Of a stretch of DNA of 64,000 bases, positions 11,401 to 23,496 are shown piece after piece (within the stretch, counting starts at the first letter, position 1; the number at the start of each line of letters is the position of its first letter). This DNA comes from Megalobrama amblycephala (taxonomy: Eukaryota; Chordata; Actinopteri; Cypriniformes; Xenocyprididae). The notes under the pieces were generated by a model. That model did no database searches. It had not been told where the DNA came from and was given only the letters and a program-made list of their open reading frames with translations. The stretch lies in contig NC_063054.1 of NCBI RefSeq assembly GCF_018812025.1, positions 33,087,065-33,151,064 on the forward strand, read 5' to 3'. The position numbers and the translations under genes are program-made.

Positions 11401-12640
11401 GATGTTGACGATTCTTCCTATTGAAATGTGTAATGTGTGACCCCCTGTGGCCAATCCGTTGAGTAATGTGCACATAACAGCAACTAAACGGTACCCCAGA
11501 CAGTCGTGTAGAGTAAGAATAACAGTGATCCGACGGCTTTGAAAATCGTGTATTGTGTGCCTGGCATTAGTTCCCCTGAAATAAAGATCACAGACATGCT
11601 TTCTGCTAGTCTACAGCTTCCACATGGTAGGTTATTTGAAATATATATAATCAGAATCCTTGGTGCAGAATGAATGTTTTTTTTTTAATTAAACAGCCTC
11701 TTTGAACCCGACAGATTCTGCTAGTCATACTTGAGTTTTTCACGTTGTCACGAGTTAAGACGTAATGTAATCCTTGAAGAAAGTGGCTAGTTTTCTTAGC
11801 AACCTGGGAGATAATGCATGGAATGTGCATGGCTCATTGAGGAGGGGGAGGGCTGATGTTATTGTTCTGGTGCAGCCAAGCCATTCACATGGCTGCATGG
11901 ACTTCCTGGATCTAACAGCGCAACTTTGTTCCCATTTCCTGTGGTACCATTACTGCACGCCGAACAGCTGAAATCATGTGAAATGTTAAATGAAACGTGC
12001 CATTCATCCCTCCAAGGCGAAGATTTGGATGCAGAATCCTTGCTACAAAGTATCTTTTTAATTTGGATCTTCATTCTCAGAAATTATTCTAAATTATGAT
12101 TATCAGATAAGCTCCAAAAATTTAATTACAAACAAGAGCTTCTATTTGGGAGCTTTGGAAGGAAACCCCTCTATATAGAAATATTGAAATGTTGCTTAAA
12201 GCCTAGAACTCATTGAACCTGTATTTCTCCGACATGAAGTACCCTTTCAGAATAACAGTGGAGCAGATCTGATGATTTCTGCTCCCAGAATGGCTATTCC
12301 GGGGCCTTGTGCCGCAATGTAATTGGCTGTTTAATCATGTGGCGGTAATCAGGTCAGAGGAACTCACATGGCTTGACTTGGCAGGAGCTGTTAAAATTGA
12401 GTTAACATTCAGTCTTCGTTATGAAATTCTCCTGATAATGAGCCTCATAGTTTTGTTCGCAGCTTAATGCGCTTTTATTGCTTTGTGGAACAGTTATGAG
12501 CAATTTAATCCAGGCATCTTAATCAGCTTTATTTTGGCTTAGCAGGACCCTCTTTAAGTCCTTCCTCCATGCAGTTTAATGCATTTATTTCACTTTATGT
12601 TGAGGAGGATGACGTGCTGCATTAAAATGTATTTAGTATG
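11401..12640. other. Unique-looking intron sequence
   Basis: No repeat ends are recognised. The stretch at 12380-12600 (tgataatgagcctcatag, cagcttaatgcgcttttattgc) has a homeobox-like, AT-rich but non-simple composition typical of conserved non-coding elements. That is an impression of composition only; conservation cannot be assessed here. Confidence 0.35.
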
Positions 12641-13290
12641 ATTGATTATTATTATGTTTTCATATTTGTGTTCATTTACTCACTCTCATGTTGTTGCAAA
12701 TCTTTATTATTTTCCTTCTTCCATTGAACTCAAATGGAGAAATGCTATTATAATGAGGATTGATGATTTTTTAGCTACAAAAAGGACACAAAAGCACCAT
12801 AAAAGCATCATAGAAGTAGTTATTGCTTGTACACTGTATTCCAAGTTTTCTAAAGCCATATTTTAGGGTTGTATGAACATACCTAATAATTTTTATGTAT
12901 TTTTCACAGTATAAATCAAATTCATACAGTGAACACCAATGGATGATATACAGTACATCACTATTCAATGACTAAATAATATATATTTTTAAAGAAGTCT
13001 TTTATGTTCACCAAGGCTGCATCTGTTTGGTCAAAGTACATTGCCAATAACCGTTAAATATTAAAATATTTTAATACAATTATTAGTGTTTTTGATATAT
13101 TTTAATATGTAATTTTATTCCTGTGATGGTAAAGCTGAATTCCTCAAGTCTTCAGTGAGTGTGGATATACTGTACACACTACCATAAAAAAATTTGGGTC
13201 AGTAAAATTAAAATGATATTTTAAAAGTGATGTTTTTAAATCTTTTTTTGTGTCTACAGTGTTTTACAGTCACCCTTTAGTCAATAATTT
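12641..13290. mobile_element. Degenerate TTAA-type and TA-type MITE fragments
   Basis: At 12671-12730 (gttcatttactcactctcatgttgttgcaaa) is a decayed copy of the ACTCACCCTCATGTCGTTCC portion of the T2-like family. At 12992-13160 (ttcaccaaggctgcatctg, ttcctgtgatggtaaagctgaatt) is a minus-oriented piece of the fold-back family seen intact at 49193-50133. Both are truncated and diverged. Confidence 0.6.
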
Positions 13291-13757
13291 TATCCCTTAA
13301 AACTCATCTTTGATCACCAAAATGATATATTTAAACTTTTTTTTTCCTGTGAAAAAAAATTTCATGCCTTAAAATATCTTGAATGTAACTCTACACCTTG
13401 CTTCATTTAGTATACGTGGATCTATGAATATGCTAATTAGCCCCGCCTCCACTCACTCACACAAGCTCAGAGATCCACTCGGTCAACTTACTGAGGTAAA
13501 TGCTGCACAATTGAATCACACGTCAAAGGCACGTTGATGTGATAGGTTAGAAGGTAGTTTGTGATGTAAGAAACACCAGTGATTTCAAACCGCATTTTTG
13601 AAATTGTCTTAAGATCACTGCAGTTTTAAACAGAAAATACTCAGAAATGGTGTGGACTAATGAATTTGCACATGGTTTGTCTTAAAGCATATTAAAAACA
13701 CCACATAGACATATAAACAACATTAAAAAATTGATTTTCACCACAGGGGGACTTTAA
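13291..13757. mobile_element. Old MITE ending ccacagggggactttaaa
   Basis: The right end (cagggggactttaaa, about 13744-13758) resembles a TTTAAAGTCCCCCTG terminus of a cyprinid repeat. The left end, near 13297 (ttaaaactcatctttgatcacc), is poorly preserved. The stretch between, including gccccgcctccactcactcac, looks repeat-derived. Confidence 0.45.
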
Positions 13758-14785
13758 AATGTCAATTTAAAAGTATTACAATGTCTTTAATTACAGTACC
13801 TTAACATGTAGATACCCAGAAGAGGGGGGTCACCGTGATTTTGCCAAGTAAGACATATTTTGTTGATCTTGGAACATTCCTGTCTGAAAATTCAGTCCTA
13901 ACCATATCCTTACCCCTAAATCTAACCCTAACCAGTACCAATAAGGGAAATGACAGGCGTATAACACTGATGTAGAAGCACCTAACCCTGGTTGTAAGTC
14001 TAATATTGATATATACTGTAAACTTGACCCTCAAATCTGATTGGTTGATTGGAATGTTGTTCCAGGATCCATAAAGATGTTGATCCAGGAACATGTTGTA
14101 CTTGGTGAAATCACATTCACCAGAAGAGCATACATATTTGTGGCTTACTTTCTTTTTCCTTTGCTGCATTTGTGGGAGGTCTAAGACTAATGAAATATCA
14201 CACATCAGCTCAGGAGAGTGGAAAATGTCTGAACATTTTGCCACTTCCAAACTCAGCAGTTGGTTTCTTCAGTAAATCTTTTGGAACGCTGACGTTAGGA
14301 ACGTGTGTGTGTTAGTAGATGCTTTGCCTGGACATGTGGATCATTCCTGGATCTATTCTGATCTTGCGTAGAGGTGACGGGGAAGCTGGCTTTTGACAAT
14401 ACAGGAAGATTGAACATAACTGAGAAAAAAATAAATAAAATAAAAATACTTTCTCCTCAATTAATTGCCCCTCACAGCGTTGCAGCAAAGTCAAATATCA
14501 TCATTCACTTGACGTCTGATTCCCTCCAGTGAAACGTGATTAATCTAGGTGAATTCAGGAGTGACGCCTTGTGTGTCAGTCTGCTGGTGAATGAAGGACG
14601 CCCAGGATTCAATTTGTCTCCGCACGGGCCGCTGGGAAAGCAGGTGCTTTAATAGGCAGGATGGAGAATCTTAGTGTGCTTGATCTCAATTTATACTCAT
14701 ATTCCCCAACTCAAAAACAATGGCACCGTCAGTCACGTCTTTAGAGGGGACATATACACTTTTGTAGCCTGAATTTATAGTGTTT
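13758..14785. other. Unique-looking intron sequence with a 149-codon non-coding frame
   Basis: The open frame at 13801-14250 (minus) has no recognised domain, and part of it lies over a ctaaccctaacc-like stretch and a local inverted motif (ttccaggatcc...ggatca..aac). I treat it as non-coding. Nothing else is recognised. Confidence 0.45.
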
Positions 14786-15883
14786 AGGGCCCTATAAAAT
14801 CCATTTTATTTTTTCCCAAATTCCATTTTTTCCGTTTTAATTTTTCTGAATTCCGTTTTTTTCCGTTTTATTTATTTTTTGACTCCATTTTAATGGTTAA
14901 ATTAAATTTTAAGAATCAAAAAGCATGTCTAATTTATTGAAATAATGAATCTTGTCCAATTTACCAAAAATTTAATAAAAGTTTAACAAAAAAGGGCCCT
15001 ACGTTTTATTCTTTCCCCTCAAACTTTTTTCTGGATTCCATTTTATTGGTTTAATTCCATTTTAATAATCAAAAAGCATGTCTAATTAATTGAATTCTTA
15101 AAAACAACAATATTAATTAATTAAAAAATATATTTTTATGAATTTTTTTTCTTCAGAAGTTCTGTTGTGTACTTAAATTTTTCTGACAATCAAATGAACA
15201 CATACCATTTAATTTATCTTTTAATCATGAAATTAAAATTTTTGGTCAAACAATGTGCTGCTTTACTGTTAAAATTAAAACATGGAAGAAACACTGAGAT
15301 TATTGTTTAAAATATATTTTAATAATTTATTATTAAATTAATTTATCTAAATTCTACTGTACAACAGTAATATGTTTCTGTCAAGTTAAAGCGAACTTTT
15401 ATTTTGACGGTTTGCCTAGAGCTTTGAGTTTCTCTGTGTTTATGACGGTAGTTTTCTCAAACGAAGCGGTTAAATGCTGATGAAGTGACTTTCAGAGCAG
15501 CTCTGGAGATGAATTTGTGCGTTCATATAGTGAGGCGACAGAGGACGAAAACACTGCGAGCGTCGCGTGTGCTTCAGCGTGCGTGCGACCGCGCAATTGT
15601 GTGTGAGGCGGTGTGAGGTAAATGAAACTGCGCTTCCGCATCATTCATTTCAGAGGCACACAGGCATGCAGGATTCATGTTTAAATAGTCTTTTTTTGCG
15701 GTTTAATATTCAGTCGCTAGTCTATATCGCGATTTAATTTACGTGTACTGACCTGCTTTTAATTCATTCATCAAAAATTTGACAAATTCCGTGACATTCT
15801 GCGTTATAGAGTAAATTCCGTTTTTATGACTGGATTCCGCGATTCCGTCCGCGATTCCGTGATCGCGGAAATTATAGGGCCCT
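14786..15883. mobile_element. hAT-like non-autonomous element, AGGGCCCTATAA ends
   Basis: AGGGCCCTATAA at 14786-14797 is inverted perfectly as TTATAGGGCCCT at 15872-15883. Near the left end the sequence repeats internally: the stretch around tcaaaaagcatgtctaatt occurs at about 14917 and again at about 15068, and a second aagggccctacgttttatt lies at 14993. This suggests duplication of the left terminal region. The right third is CG-rich (cgtcgcgtgtgcttcagc). No transposase or clear target duplication is seen. Confidence 0.7.
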
Positions 15884-15885
15884 TC

Positions 15886-16220
15886 TTTCTATTCATCAAA
15901 GATTCCTGAAAAAGATGTTATCACGTTTTCCACAAAAATATTAACTGTTTTCAACAATAACATTTCAACAATGATAATAATAAAAATGTTTCTTGAGCAG
16001 CAAATCAGCATATTAGAATGATTTCTGAAGGATCATGTGACACTGAAGACTGGAGAAATGATGCTGAAAATTCAGCTTTGCATCACAGGAATGAATTATT
16101 TCACAATATTACTGTATTCACTGTATTTTAGATCAAATAAATGCAGGCTTGAGGATGAGAGACTTCTTTCAAAAACATAAGAAAAACCCTAACCCAGCCC
16201 AAATTTTTGAATGGTATTTT
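15886..16220. mobile_element. Partial TA-type fold-back MITE
   Basis: This is a fragment of the family described at 49193. It carries ttcatcaaagattcctgaaa, the highly conserved gcatattagaatgatttctg followed by aaggatcatgtgacactgaa, and ends with a degenerate cccaaatttttgaatggta. Confidence 0.8.
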
Positions 16221-16700
16221 ACCTTTAAGAGTTCTATGCATATTGAGTTAAATGAATAAAGCACAGTCCCAAAGGGTCATGGATTTTGCTGGTTAACAAG
16301 GCCTCATTAGCTCTTTTAGTTTTCTGTGGCATATCTACAAAAAAGGAGGGGAAAAATGTGCATTTTTCACATGGGTATTTTCATAAGGGGTCAGTGACAG
16401 AGCTGCCGCATCTGTACACGTCCTGTCAGCTTTAAAAGCTGGTCGTAATCTACACTGACAGCCACTTTTTATCACTGTGACTCGAGTGGTATGAAAAGCT
16501 TGAATGTTTGTCGTGCAACACTTCCTTCTACTAGAAACCACTTGAACTGTCCTATCTGGTGACTTATTTCAGTGCACTGGAGTGGCATTTTTATGGTGGA
16601 GTCTGATACTTGAGGGGAAATTCTTGGTGAATTTGTGCACCTGAAATTTCACTTCGCATTGAAGTGGACATATAATGATGAATTTCAATGTACTATAAGC
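16221..16700. other. Short unique intron stretch
   Basis: I see no repeat ends and no coding features. The 68-codon minus frame at 16335-16541 is not supported. Confidence 0.45.
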
Positions 16701-16704
16701 TTAA

Positions 16705-17130
16705 AGGGATAGTTCACCCAAAAATGAAAATCATTTACTCACCCTCATGTCGTTCCAAACCCGTAAGACTTTCGTTCATCTTCAGAACACAAATGAAGAT
16801 AAATTTTGAGTGCTTTCTGTCCCTCCATATAGACAGCTACACAACTGACACTTTGAAAAGTTTATAAAGAGATCGTAAAACTAATCCGGATGAATCGAGC
16901 GGTTTAATCCAAATTTTCTGAAGAGACATGATCGCTTTATATGATGAACAGATTGAATTTAGGCTTTTATTCACATAAACATTCATCAACGCACACATCA
17001 AATATGGTAAACAGACTTGTGAGAACCAGTGAGGTTCATTCTCATGAGTTACACAGCACGTCTGAGCTTCTGCAAGAGGTTTGTTCTCACGTGTCAAGCG
17101 GGTTCGATTGAGCTTCTGTTTATGTTCGCT
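16705..17130 (+). mobile_element. T2-like element, 3' truncated
   Basis: TTAA at 16701-16704 precedes AGGGATAGTTCACCCAAAAATG. The internal landmarks tcaccctcatgtcgttcc and tttatatgatgaacagattg are shared with the more complete copy at 30502-31196. The right terminus is missing; the sequence passes into A-rich/AAAG low complexity at 17167-17205. Confidence 0.8.
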
Positions 17131-18224
17131 GATCAATGTTTATGTAATTCCCGCTTAGGGTATATGCAAAAAAAAAAGAAAAAAAAAGAAAAGAAAAGAA
17201 AGAGGTGAAGCATGGTTAAGCTTGCTGTTAAGCTAATAGGATTTCCCAAACACACTCAAAGCAGTTGACCAATCACAACACACTGGTCCAGCCAACCAAT
17301 CAGAGCACATTGCAGAAAATCCAGAAAATGTCTTTTTTATCATAATAAAAGTAGTTATATACAGTCATTTCAAGATTGAATAGCAGAGCCTCAGAAACTG
17401 CACCTCTAAGAGATTAAAGAGTGAAGGAAAGCCTCAGCGATTTATCATGTCTATAGGGGTTAATTAAAGGCCTGGACCATCCCTGTTTGTCTTGACACAA
17501 GGATTTCATGTTCATTTCCTACTGCTTAAATGGAACTCAGTCTCCATTTCCTGTCCCCTAGTGTCCAATAAACAGACATTATGACAAAGACATTTCAGCG
17601 CCATTAGTCAATATCCGCCACAGATAAAATCTAAGCGTGTCAGATGGCATTCTGTCAATGCAATAAGGCATCTGTAAAATCAAATTCTGAGTGGTGTACT
17701 GATACTCTAATGCGTCAATGCCCAGTTATGATGTTTCTTCAACTACAGGTACTTTTAAGTCCTAGGGTTGATATTTATTTTTTGTTCCTTGTTCCAGTCA
17801 GACTTTCAAACTAAATATAAGAAAATGAATCATATAATTTCCAATCAGACGGTAACTTTGTCATATTATGCTTTAAATTATTACTTTAAAAGTGGTAAAA
17901 TATGATTAAATTGCATGTTTTTAGCATGCATGAAATGCATAAGTGCCCATAGTTGAAGAAACACGTGCATAGACTGAAATATTGGATGAAAATACAGATT
18001 TTTATGCCAGACACATTTGAGCATTTCTGTTAGCTTTAAAAACACCCCACCAAGTTCAGTCTCCCTGCAAATTCTGAGATCAGAGTCAAAGGTCAGTACA
18101 GAGAGGATGTGTCGCTGAAGATGGCTGGAGTCCAATTTTCCGGCCTTGTTCGCCCGTTTAGCGGTTGTCTTTATGACTGCCAAGGAGTGATGTAAGACGA
18201 GGAGCATCCGCACATAATCAAGGC
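17131..18224. other. Unique-looking intron sequence
   Basis: An A/G-rich low-complexity run is present at 17167-17205. The 144-codon minus frame at 17881-18315 runs into the duplicated segment that starts at 18225 and has no recognised domain. No gene is called. Confidence 0.4.
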
Positions 18225-18759
18225 ATTGATCGCACTGGGGCTGTTTGAACATTTTCTCCACACCTCCAGTGGTCATGCAGACTAAACCATCACACTGGAA
18301 GAACAGAACATGCATTTCCGCTCCATCTTTTCAATGTCAAATTGAAGCCAGTGGAGAGTTTTATTCTGACAAATTGCAGTATTTGTTGATAAAATCCTTT
18401 GGTCTATTTAATGTTCTTGATTTTTTGCACACTGTATATAATAAAGCATTAAGTGCTAAAAGCTGAAGTATTTTTCTTTTTTAGACAGTATTTTTGCATG
18501 CTACTGTATCAGTCTATTTATACATTATATATGCATATTGTGCACAATGTAATTTTTCTGTATGCATAGAGTATCGGATGGCAAACCGTGCAGTATACAA
18601 CCAGGCACACGGAAAATAATAATATCCCACAATGCAATGTGCTTAAACTCCCATTCCCAGTGCAACAAATGAACCAGAAAATTAAAACACCAACAGCTTT
18701 ATTTTGAGTCATTTGACTGGCAAAAAAGACATTGCAAATGAAATTGATTTAAAAATTAC
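18225..18759 (+). repeat. Local direct duplication, copy A
   Basis: The segment from attgatcgcactggggctg to about ttaaaaattac is present again at 19328-19881 in the same orientation, about 1.1 kb downstream. By eye only scattered substitutions and small indels separate them. Short open frames (73 and 64 codons) occur in both copies but contain no recognisable domain. Confidence 0.9.
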
Positions 18760-18793
18760 TCTTTATAGGAATTAATAATTTGGCATTAGTGTA

Positions 18794-19007
18794 CACTGTA
18801 AAAAGGAATTGTTGGTTTAACTTAAAAAAAGTATGTTACCTGGTTGCCTTAATTTTGAGTTCATTGAAATTAAAAATTTTAGTTAATACAGTGAAGGCGA
18901 TTTGAGAAACTCAAAATATTATGTTATCTGAACCACATTAATTATCTAAGTTGATTTGACAAAAAAAAAATTGTGATATCAAATCATGAAAATAATTTTT
19001 TACAGTG
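18794..19007. mobile_element. TA-flanked MITE with CACTGTAAAAA ends
   Basis: CACTGTAAAAAGGAATT on the left and AATTTTTTACAGTG on the right form terminal inverted repeats. TA dinucleotides lie at 18792-18793 and 19008-19009. The length is 214 bp, with no coding sequence. The TA target is consistent with a Tc1/mariner-type mobiliser. Confidence 0.7.
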
Positions 19008-19175
19008 TAATATTATAAAATATTATATTAAAATGTATTTAATATGTATATTATATATTATATGTATAAATATATTATTTTATATATTTATATTATAAAT
19101 ATTTTATATTTAAAATATTTGCAATATATTTTACAAATATATTTATAGAATTATGTATATATCAAACATAACTCA
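19008..19175. repeat. AT-rich low-complexity tract
   Basis: Irregular TATATTA/ATATTT repeats separate the MITE from the next element. Confidence 0.8.
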
Positions 19176-19327
19176 TTTTCTGATTGAGTGTTGACAAACA
19201 AATTTCTTGTCACTGAAAACTTACTGTACCTGTGTTATCCCAACAAGTGGTTGTTTTTAGGGTTAAAGGGTTGGTTTACCCAAAAAATGAAAATTCTGTC
19301 ATTAATTACTCACACAGTGGTTCAACC

Positions 19328-19881
19328 ATTGATCGCACTGGGGCTGTTTGAACATTTTCTCCACACCTCCAGTGGTCATGCAGACTAAACCATCACACTG
19401 GAAGAACAGAAAATGCATTTCCGCTCCATCTTTTCAATGTCAAATTGAAGCCAATGGAGAGTTTTATTCCGACAAATTGCAGTATTTGTTGATAAAATCC
19501 TTTGGTCTATTTAATGTTCTTGATTTTTTGCATACTTGATTTTTTGCCTACTGTATATAATAAAGCATTAAGTGCTAAAAGCTGAAGTATTTTTCTTTTT
19601 TAGACAGTATTTTTGCATGCTAGTGTATCAGTCTTATTATTTATACATTATATATGCATGTTGTGCACAGAATGTAATTTTTCTGTATGCATAGAGTATC
19701 GGATGGCAAACCGTGCAGTATACAACCAGGCACAGAAAAGAATAATATCCCACAATGCAATGTGCTTAAACTCCCATTCCCAGTGCAACAAATGAACCAG
19801 AAAATTAAAACACCAACAGCTTTATTTTGAGTCATTTGACTGGCAAAAAAGACATTGCAAATGAAATTGATTAAAAATTAC
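19328..19881 (+). repeat. Local direct duplication, copy B
   Basis: This is a second copy of 18225-18759. It includes a small extra repeat, cttgattttttgc, at about 19527, which copy A lacks. It sits inside the T2-like element and ends next to a TTAA where the piggyBac-like termini begin. Confidence 0.9.
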
Positions 19882-19883
19882 GC

Positions 19884-20520
19884 TTAAATGCATACCTCGG
19901 GTCTTTAGTGACCCGGGACGTCATTCACTACCCTCCTCCTCGTTCATTTTTTAAAGTTAGTCATCAACATTCTTGGTATTCCTCAGTCAATTCATTATAA
20001 AGAATATAACAAGAAAAAATCATAAAATTATAAAAGAATGCCTATTTTTGTAAAAATTGTATAGGGTCTCAAACGACCCGAGGTGTGTATGAGTGTACGT
20101 ATATTTTTAACAATAATTGAATCTTAGATGACAGAATAAGTGCAATTAACCTTTATTCCACAAGGTGGCAATGTCTGATACACAATGCTGAAGTGTCGAC
20201 TCATTTAGACAGAAAATTAAATTAAAAAAAAAACATGAAATGGTTCAGCGATTTACTGCAGAGCAAAAACTGAACGCAATCAAATATGACTGTCACTGTC
20301 ACTGGATGGATCTGGTGAAGCTGTTAGCGATCGAAATATTGATTTTGAAGATGTTGAAAATTATATAGTTTTGAGAATACGTTTGAGATCGCGAATGGGC
20401 TCATATTCGTGACCTCAAACATAAAACTAGCCCATTATTTGCTGAATTTACTGGGAAATGAGCTCTGACGAGGACAGTGATGATGGCATAAAACATCTGC
20501 TCAAACTGAGCCCTTTCTCA
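19884..20520 (+). pseudogene. piggyBac-like transposon relic with decayed transposase N-terminus
   Basis: TTAA (19884-19887) is followed by atgcatacctcgggtc and the small hairpin gggtctttagtgaccc. A second hairpin, gggtctcaaacgaccc, lies about 150 bases on. Beginning at the atg near 20241, the + strand encodes MVQRFTAEQKLNAIKYD, then shifts frame to GSGEAVSDRNIDFEDVENY, and later to SSDEDSDDG. An acidic, Asp/Ser-rich N-terminus with an RFTAEQ-type start is typical of fish piggyBac-like transposases as I recall them. There are stops and at least two frameshifts. The catalytic core is absent. Confidence 0.5.
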
Positions 20521-20859
20521 TCGCTTAATGTTATGAAGCGATGAGAATACTTTTTGTGCGCAAAAACTCTTACCATTATTATTTTTTTGCGCACCCAAAG
20601 TATTCTCGTCACTTCATAAAATTAAGGTTGAACCACTGTAGTCACATGGACTATTTTAATGATGTCTTTAGTACATTTCTGGACCTTGAAAGTGGTAATT
20701 ATATTGCTGTCTATGGAGGGGTCAAAGAGCTCTTGGATTTCATCAAAAATATCTTAATTTATGTTCTGAAGATGAACGAAGGTCTTATGGGTGTGGAACG
20801 ACATGAGGGTGAGTAATTAATGACAGGATTTTCATTTTTTGGGTGAATTAACCCTTTAA

Positions 20860-23492
20860 GTTCCCAGTAAATGACATGCTTGTCATCTTTAACAAAGAGT
20901 CAGTGTACTGCACACGTTTAGCTGTGGCACGAAATAACATTTGACTAATCCATACATGTCGCATACATCACTTATATCAAGTCATGCAATCAAAAAAAGG
21001 AACTTTTTTATGCATACCATGCTTTATGTCGTTAGTCGCGTTTGATTCTGTATTCTGATGTTTAAACCCTTCTATCTGACATCACCAGCCCTGAGAGTTT
21101 TCCCAAGATGCACTTAGCATGCACAGACACCTTTTAACATGCACGGTGAGCACTCCAGACTCTGCTAGCCGTGTCTCAGCAGAGCAGCAAAGCTAAGCTA
21201 AGCAGAGAATGTGGCTTCACTGATGAACAGGGATCTCTGGGCAGAACCAGAGGGTCGGATCATTGACTTGTGGGAACTCATTAGTCCACCTGGCAAACCT
21301 TAAACTACATTATTATTCTTCTGTGCTTTTCTCTTTAGCCCTGATGCCTCTGATGGAATGGGTCCATATACTCCCATCACTGGTTAATGAGGTTTAGGCT
21401 TGGCTAACTGGGTCAGGCTTCAGGAGCCACAGCTAAAGACCTTCATCTGCTCTCAGGAGTAAATGTGAAACAGTCCCTGAAGGTACAGATTAAGAGAATA
21501 AGACTGAAAACTAGAAAGCAGGGGGAAAGTAGAGGAAGGGGCTGAAGAGCAAGTAAGGCGGAAGATGAAAGAAAACATGAAAACAGAAAACTTCTTTCTG
21601 CAGTTCGATGCGAATTGTGCTTCACCTTGTGTACCAGTCTGTTTTTAAATTTGGCATCATATATTATAAGTATTGTTGTTTCTTATGATAAATTGCTTGC
21701 ATTTGTTTGGTTAAAAGTGTTTGTTAAATTAATAAGTGTATATTACTATTCATCAGGATTTGATTGGCTCAGAACGAGGTGAACAGGCTATAAAATGATT
21801 GGTTAATATTTTTCATGCCCATGCATCCTTGATTATGTGAGCGGAAAGTTAAGGAGATGGAAAAAATATTTTTTCAATGAAATATTATGAATATATTTTA
21901 AAATAATGTGCATCATTATTCTTCATGAGTCAGGCTAGAGACCAGACACATTTATCAAGTAATGTAATGGGGCTCAAATCTTATTATTATTATGATTATT
22001 ATTATTAATTTCTTTTTTGAAGCTGAAATGTGTAACTTTTTCAATGTTAAAATACCTTAGTTCCAGCTTAAGAACAGGTGAATAGAGTAACAATTTTCAA
22101 CTAATAAATATCATACTTCCCTAGTTGATTAATAACAGTACATTAAAACAGTTGTTTTGTATTACAAGTTTTCTGAAATGAAATATTATGTTTACGTTTG
22201 CAAATACAGCATTATCTAATTAAACATGCATTAATTTGCATACATTTCCAGAACAGAAATCTGAACATTGGATAAAGGCGGTTTGTTTCATTTTCTTGAC
22301 ATATTACAGTTAAAGGTTTTTACAGAGGGGATTTTTGATATCTCTTTTTCAGATTTGAATTTTTTATCAGAAATTAAAATTTTCATGTTTTTAGGAATAA
22401 AATGTTATACAAATCAGACAAATGATATATAATCATTTCATAATAAATGTTTGAATGTTCATTCTGTAAAAAAACTGTATGTAAGTGCTACTGAAGTGGA
22501 GATATCTGACTCACTGCATGAGAAAAAACTCATTTTAAGGAAACAACCTTTCAAGATATGTATTGTTTTTGAAATATGCAGATGTAAATAGATTATCCCC
22601 AAGTTTCACAGACAAGGCTTAAGCTAGTCCTAGACTAAAATGCATATTTGAGCTGTTGTAACTGAAAGTAACTTGTACTGACTGATCTTAAAATGTGTCA
22701 GAGCCATTGTTTTGTCTCAGGATGCACACCAGTAATGTTTTTTTTTCTAGTGTACGTTTATAAAAGCTATTTAAATGTGCTAATTGAACCAATGCTTAAT
22801 CCTGGTTTAGGCTAAGCCCTGTCTGTGAAACCGGGCCAAAGTGTAATAAAATAATCACTTAAATGTGTATTTTAGACGTTTTCTTCATACTAGTCTGAAA
22901 GAAGATGTTATGGAAACAAAATACTGTAGCCCACAATCTAAAAAAAAAAAAAATGACCAATGCATTAAGAAAGCAATTGTTTTGCCTGTAGTGTCTTGCA
23001 TTAATATATAGAGGTGACTATAGGTTGATTTACCTGAACATTGGCTCAGTGCTGAATTTCTGTTTGAAAACAGTTATTCTTTTCTGCAGTTCCATTTGGC
23101 AATGCTAATGGAGCAGAAATTCACATTTCACCTTTAAAGAAAGAAATTGTTCAATGGTGAGGAAGGGGTGAGCAAGGCTTTCGCCCCTCTCCCTCTCAGG
23201 CTTGTTCAATAAGGGCTTGTTCCGTTCAGACATGCTGTGCACATGGTTCATGAATAGATGTGTTTGTGAGGAAGCGATCCTGTGAAATATCAGCCCACTC
23301 CTTGTGGGGTCATCAATGTGGGAACAAAGAGAGATTCTGTGTATGCGAGGAAGAGGATGTCATCGCACATAAGACCAATCAGTTATGGATATTTTTATTC
23401 CGGAGAACATTCAGGGAGCCCAAACTCACGCTATTGGTTGATGCCCAAATGGGGGGAACAGCCTTTGAATGGCTTATAATTGACTCTGCATA
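20860..23492. other. Long unique-looking intron stretch
   Basis: I recognise no repeat termini except scattered low-complexity AT. A palindromic pair, cacagacaaggcttaagc (about 22608) and ggcttaagcc-like gtttaggctaagccctgtctgtgaaac (about 22804), suggests a small inverted-repeat element at roughly 22600-22835. No exon is seen. Confidence 0.4.
22600..22835. mobile_element. Small inverted-repeat element (agtttcacagacaagg ends)
   Basis: The left side reads agtttcacagacaaggctta (from about 22602) and the right side reads aagccctgtctgtgaaac (from about 22815). These are complementary with a few mismatches. The length, about 235 bp, fits a MITE. The target duplication is not clear. Confidence 0.65.
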
Positions 23493-23496
23493 TTAA

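Larger units (their letters stand above)
19267..20855. mobile_element. T2-like element expanded by internal insertions
   Basis: The left end is TTAA then AGGGTTGGTTTACCC (19263 on), and the right end is ggtgaattaACCCT then TTAA (20856-20859). The left arm breaks off at cacagtggttcaacc (19316-19330) and resumes at ggttgaaccactgtagtcac (20625). The material between holds copy B of the local duplication and a piggyBac-like relic. The right arm shows the family landmarks tggaacgacatgagggtgag and gacaggattttc. Confidence 0.75.

Noticed and set aside
13909..13934. Interstitial telomeric repeat (cctaaatctaaccctaacc)
   Set aside because: It is only two or three imperfect units and too short to support a telomeric origin.
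13801..14250. 149-codon minus-strand gene
   Set aside because: No domain, splice sites or composition bias support coding; the sequence includes a ctaacccta-type stretch.
18245..19539. Paired 73- and 63-codon frames with near-identical peptides
   Set aside because: Similarity follows from the DNA duplication at 18225 and 19328. The changes include non-synonymous ones, and no splice or domain signal is present.
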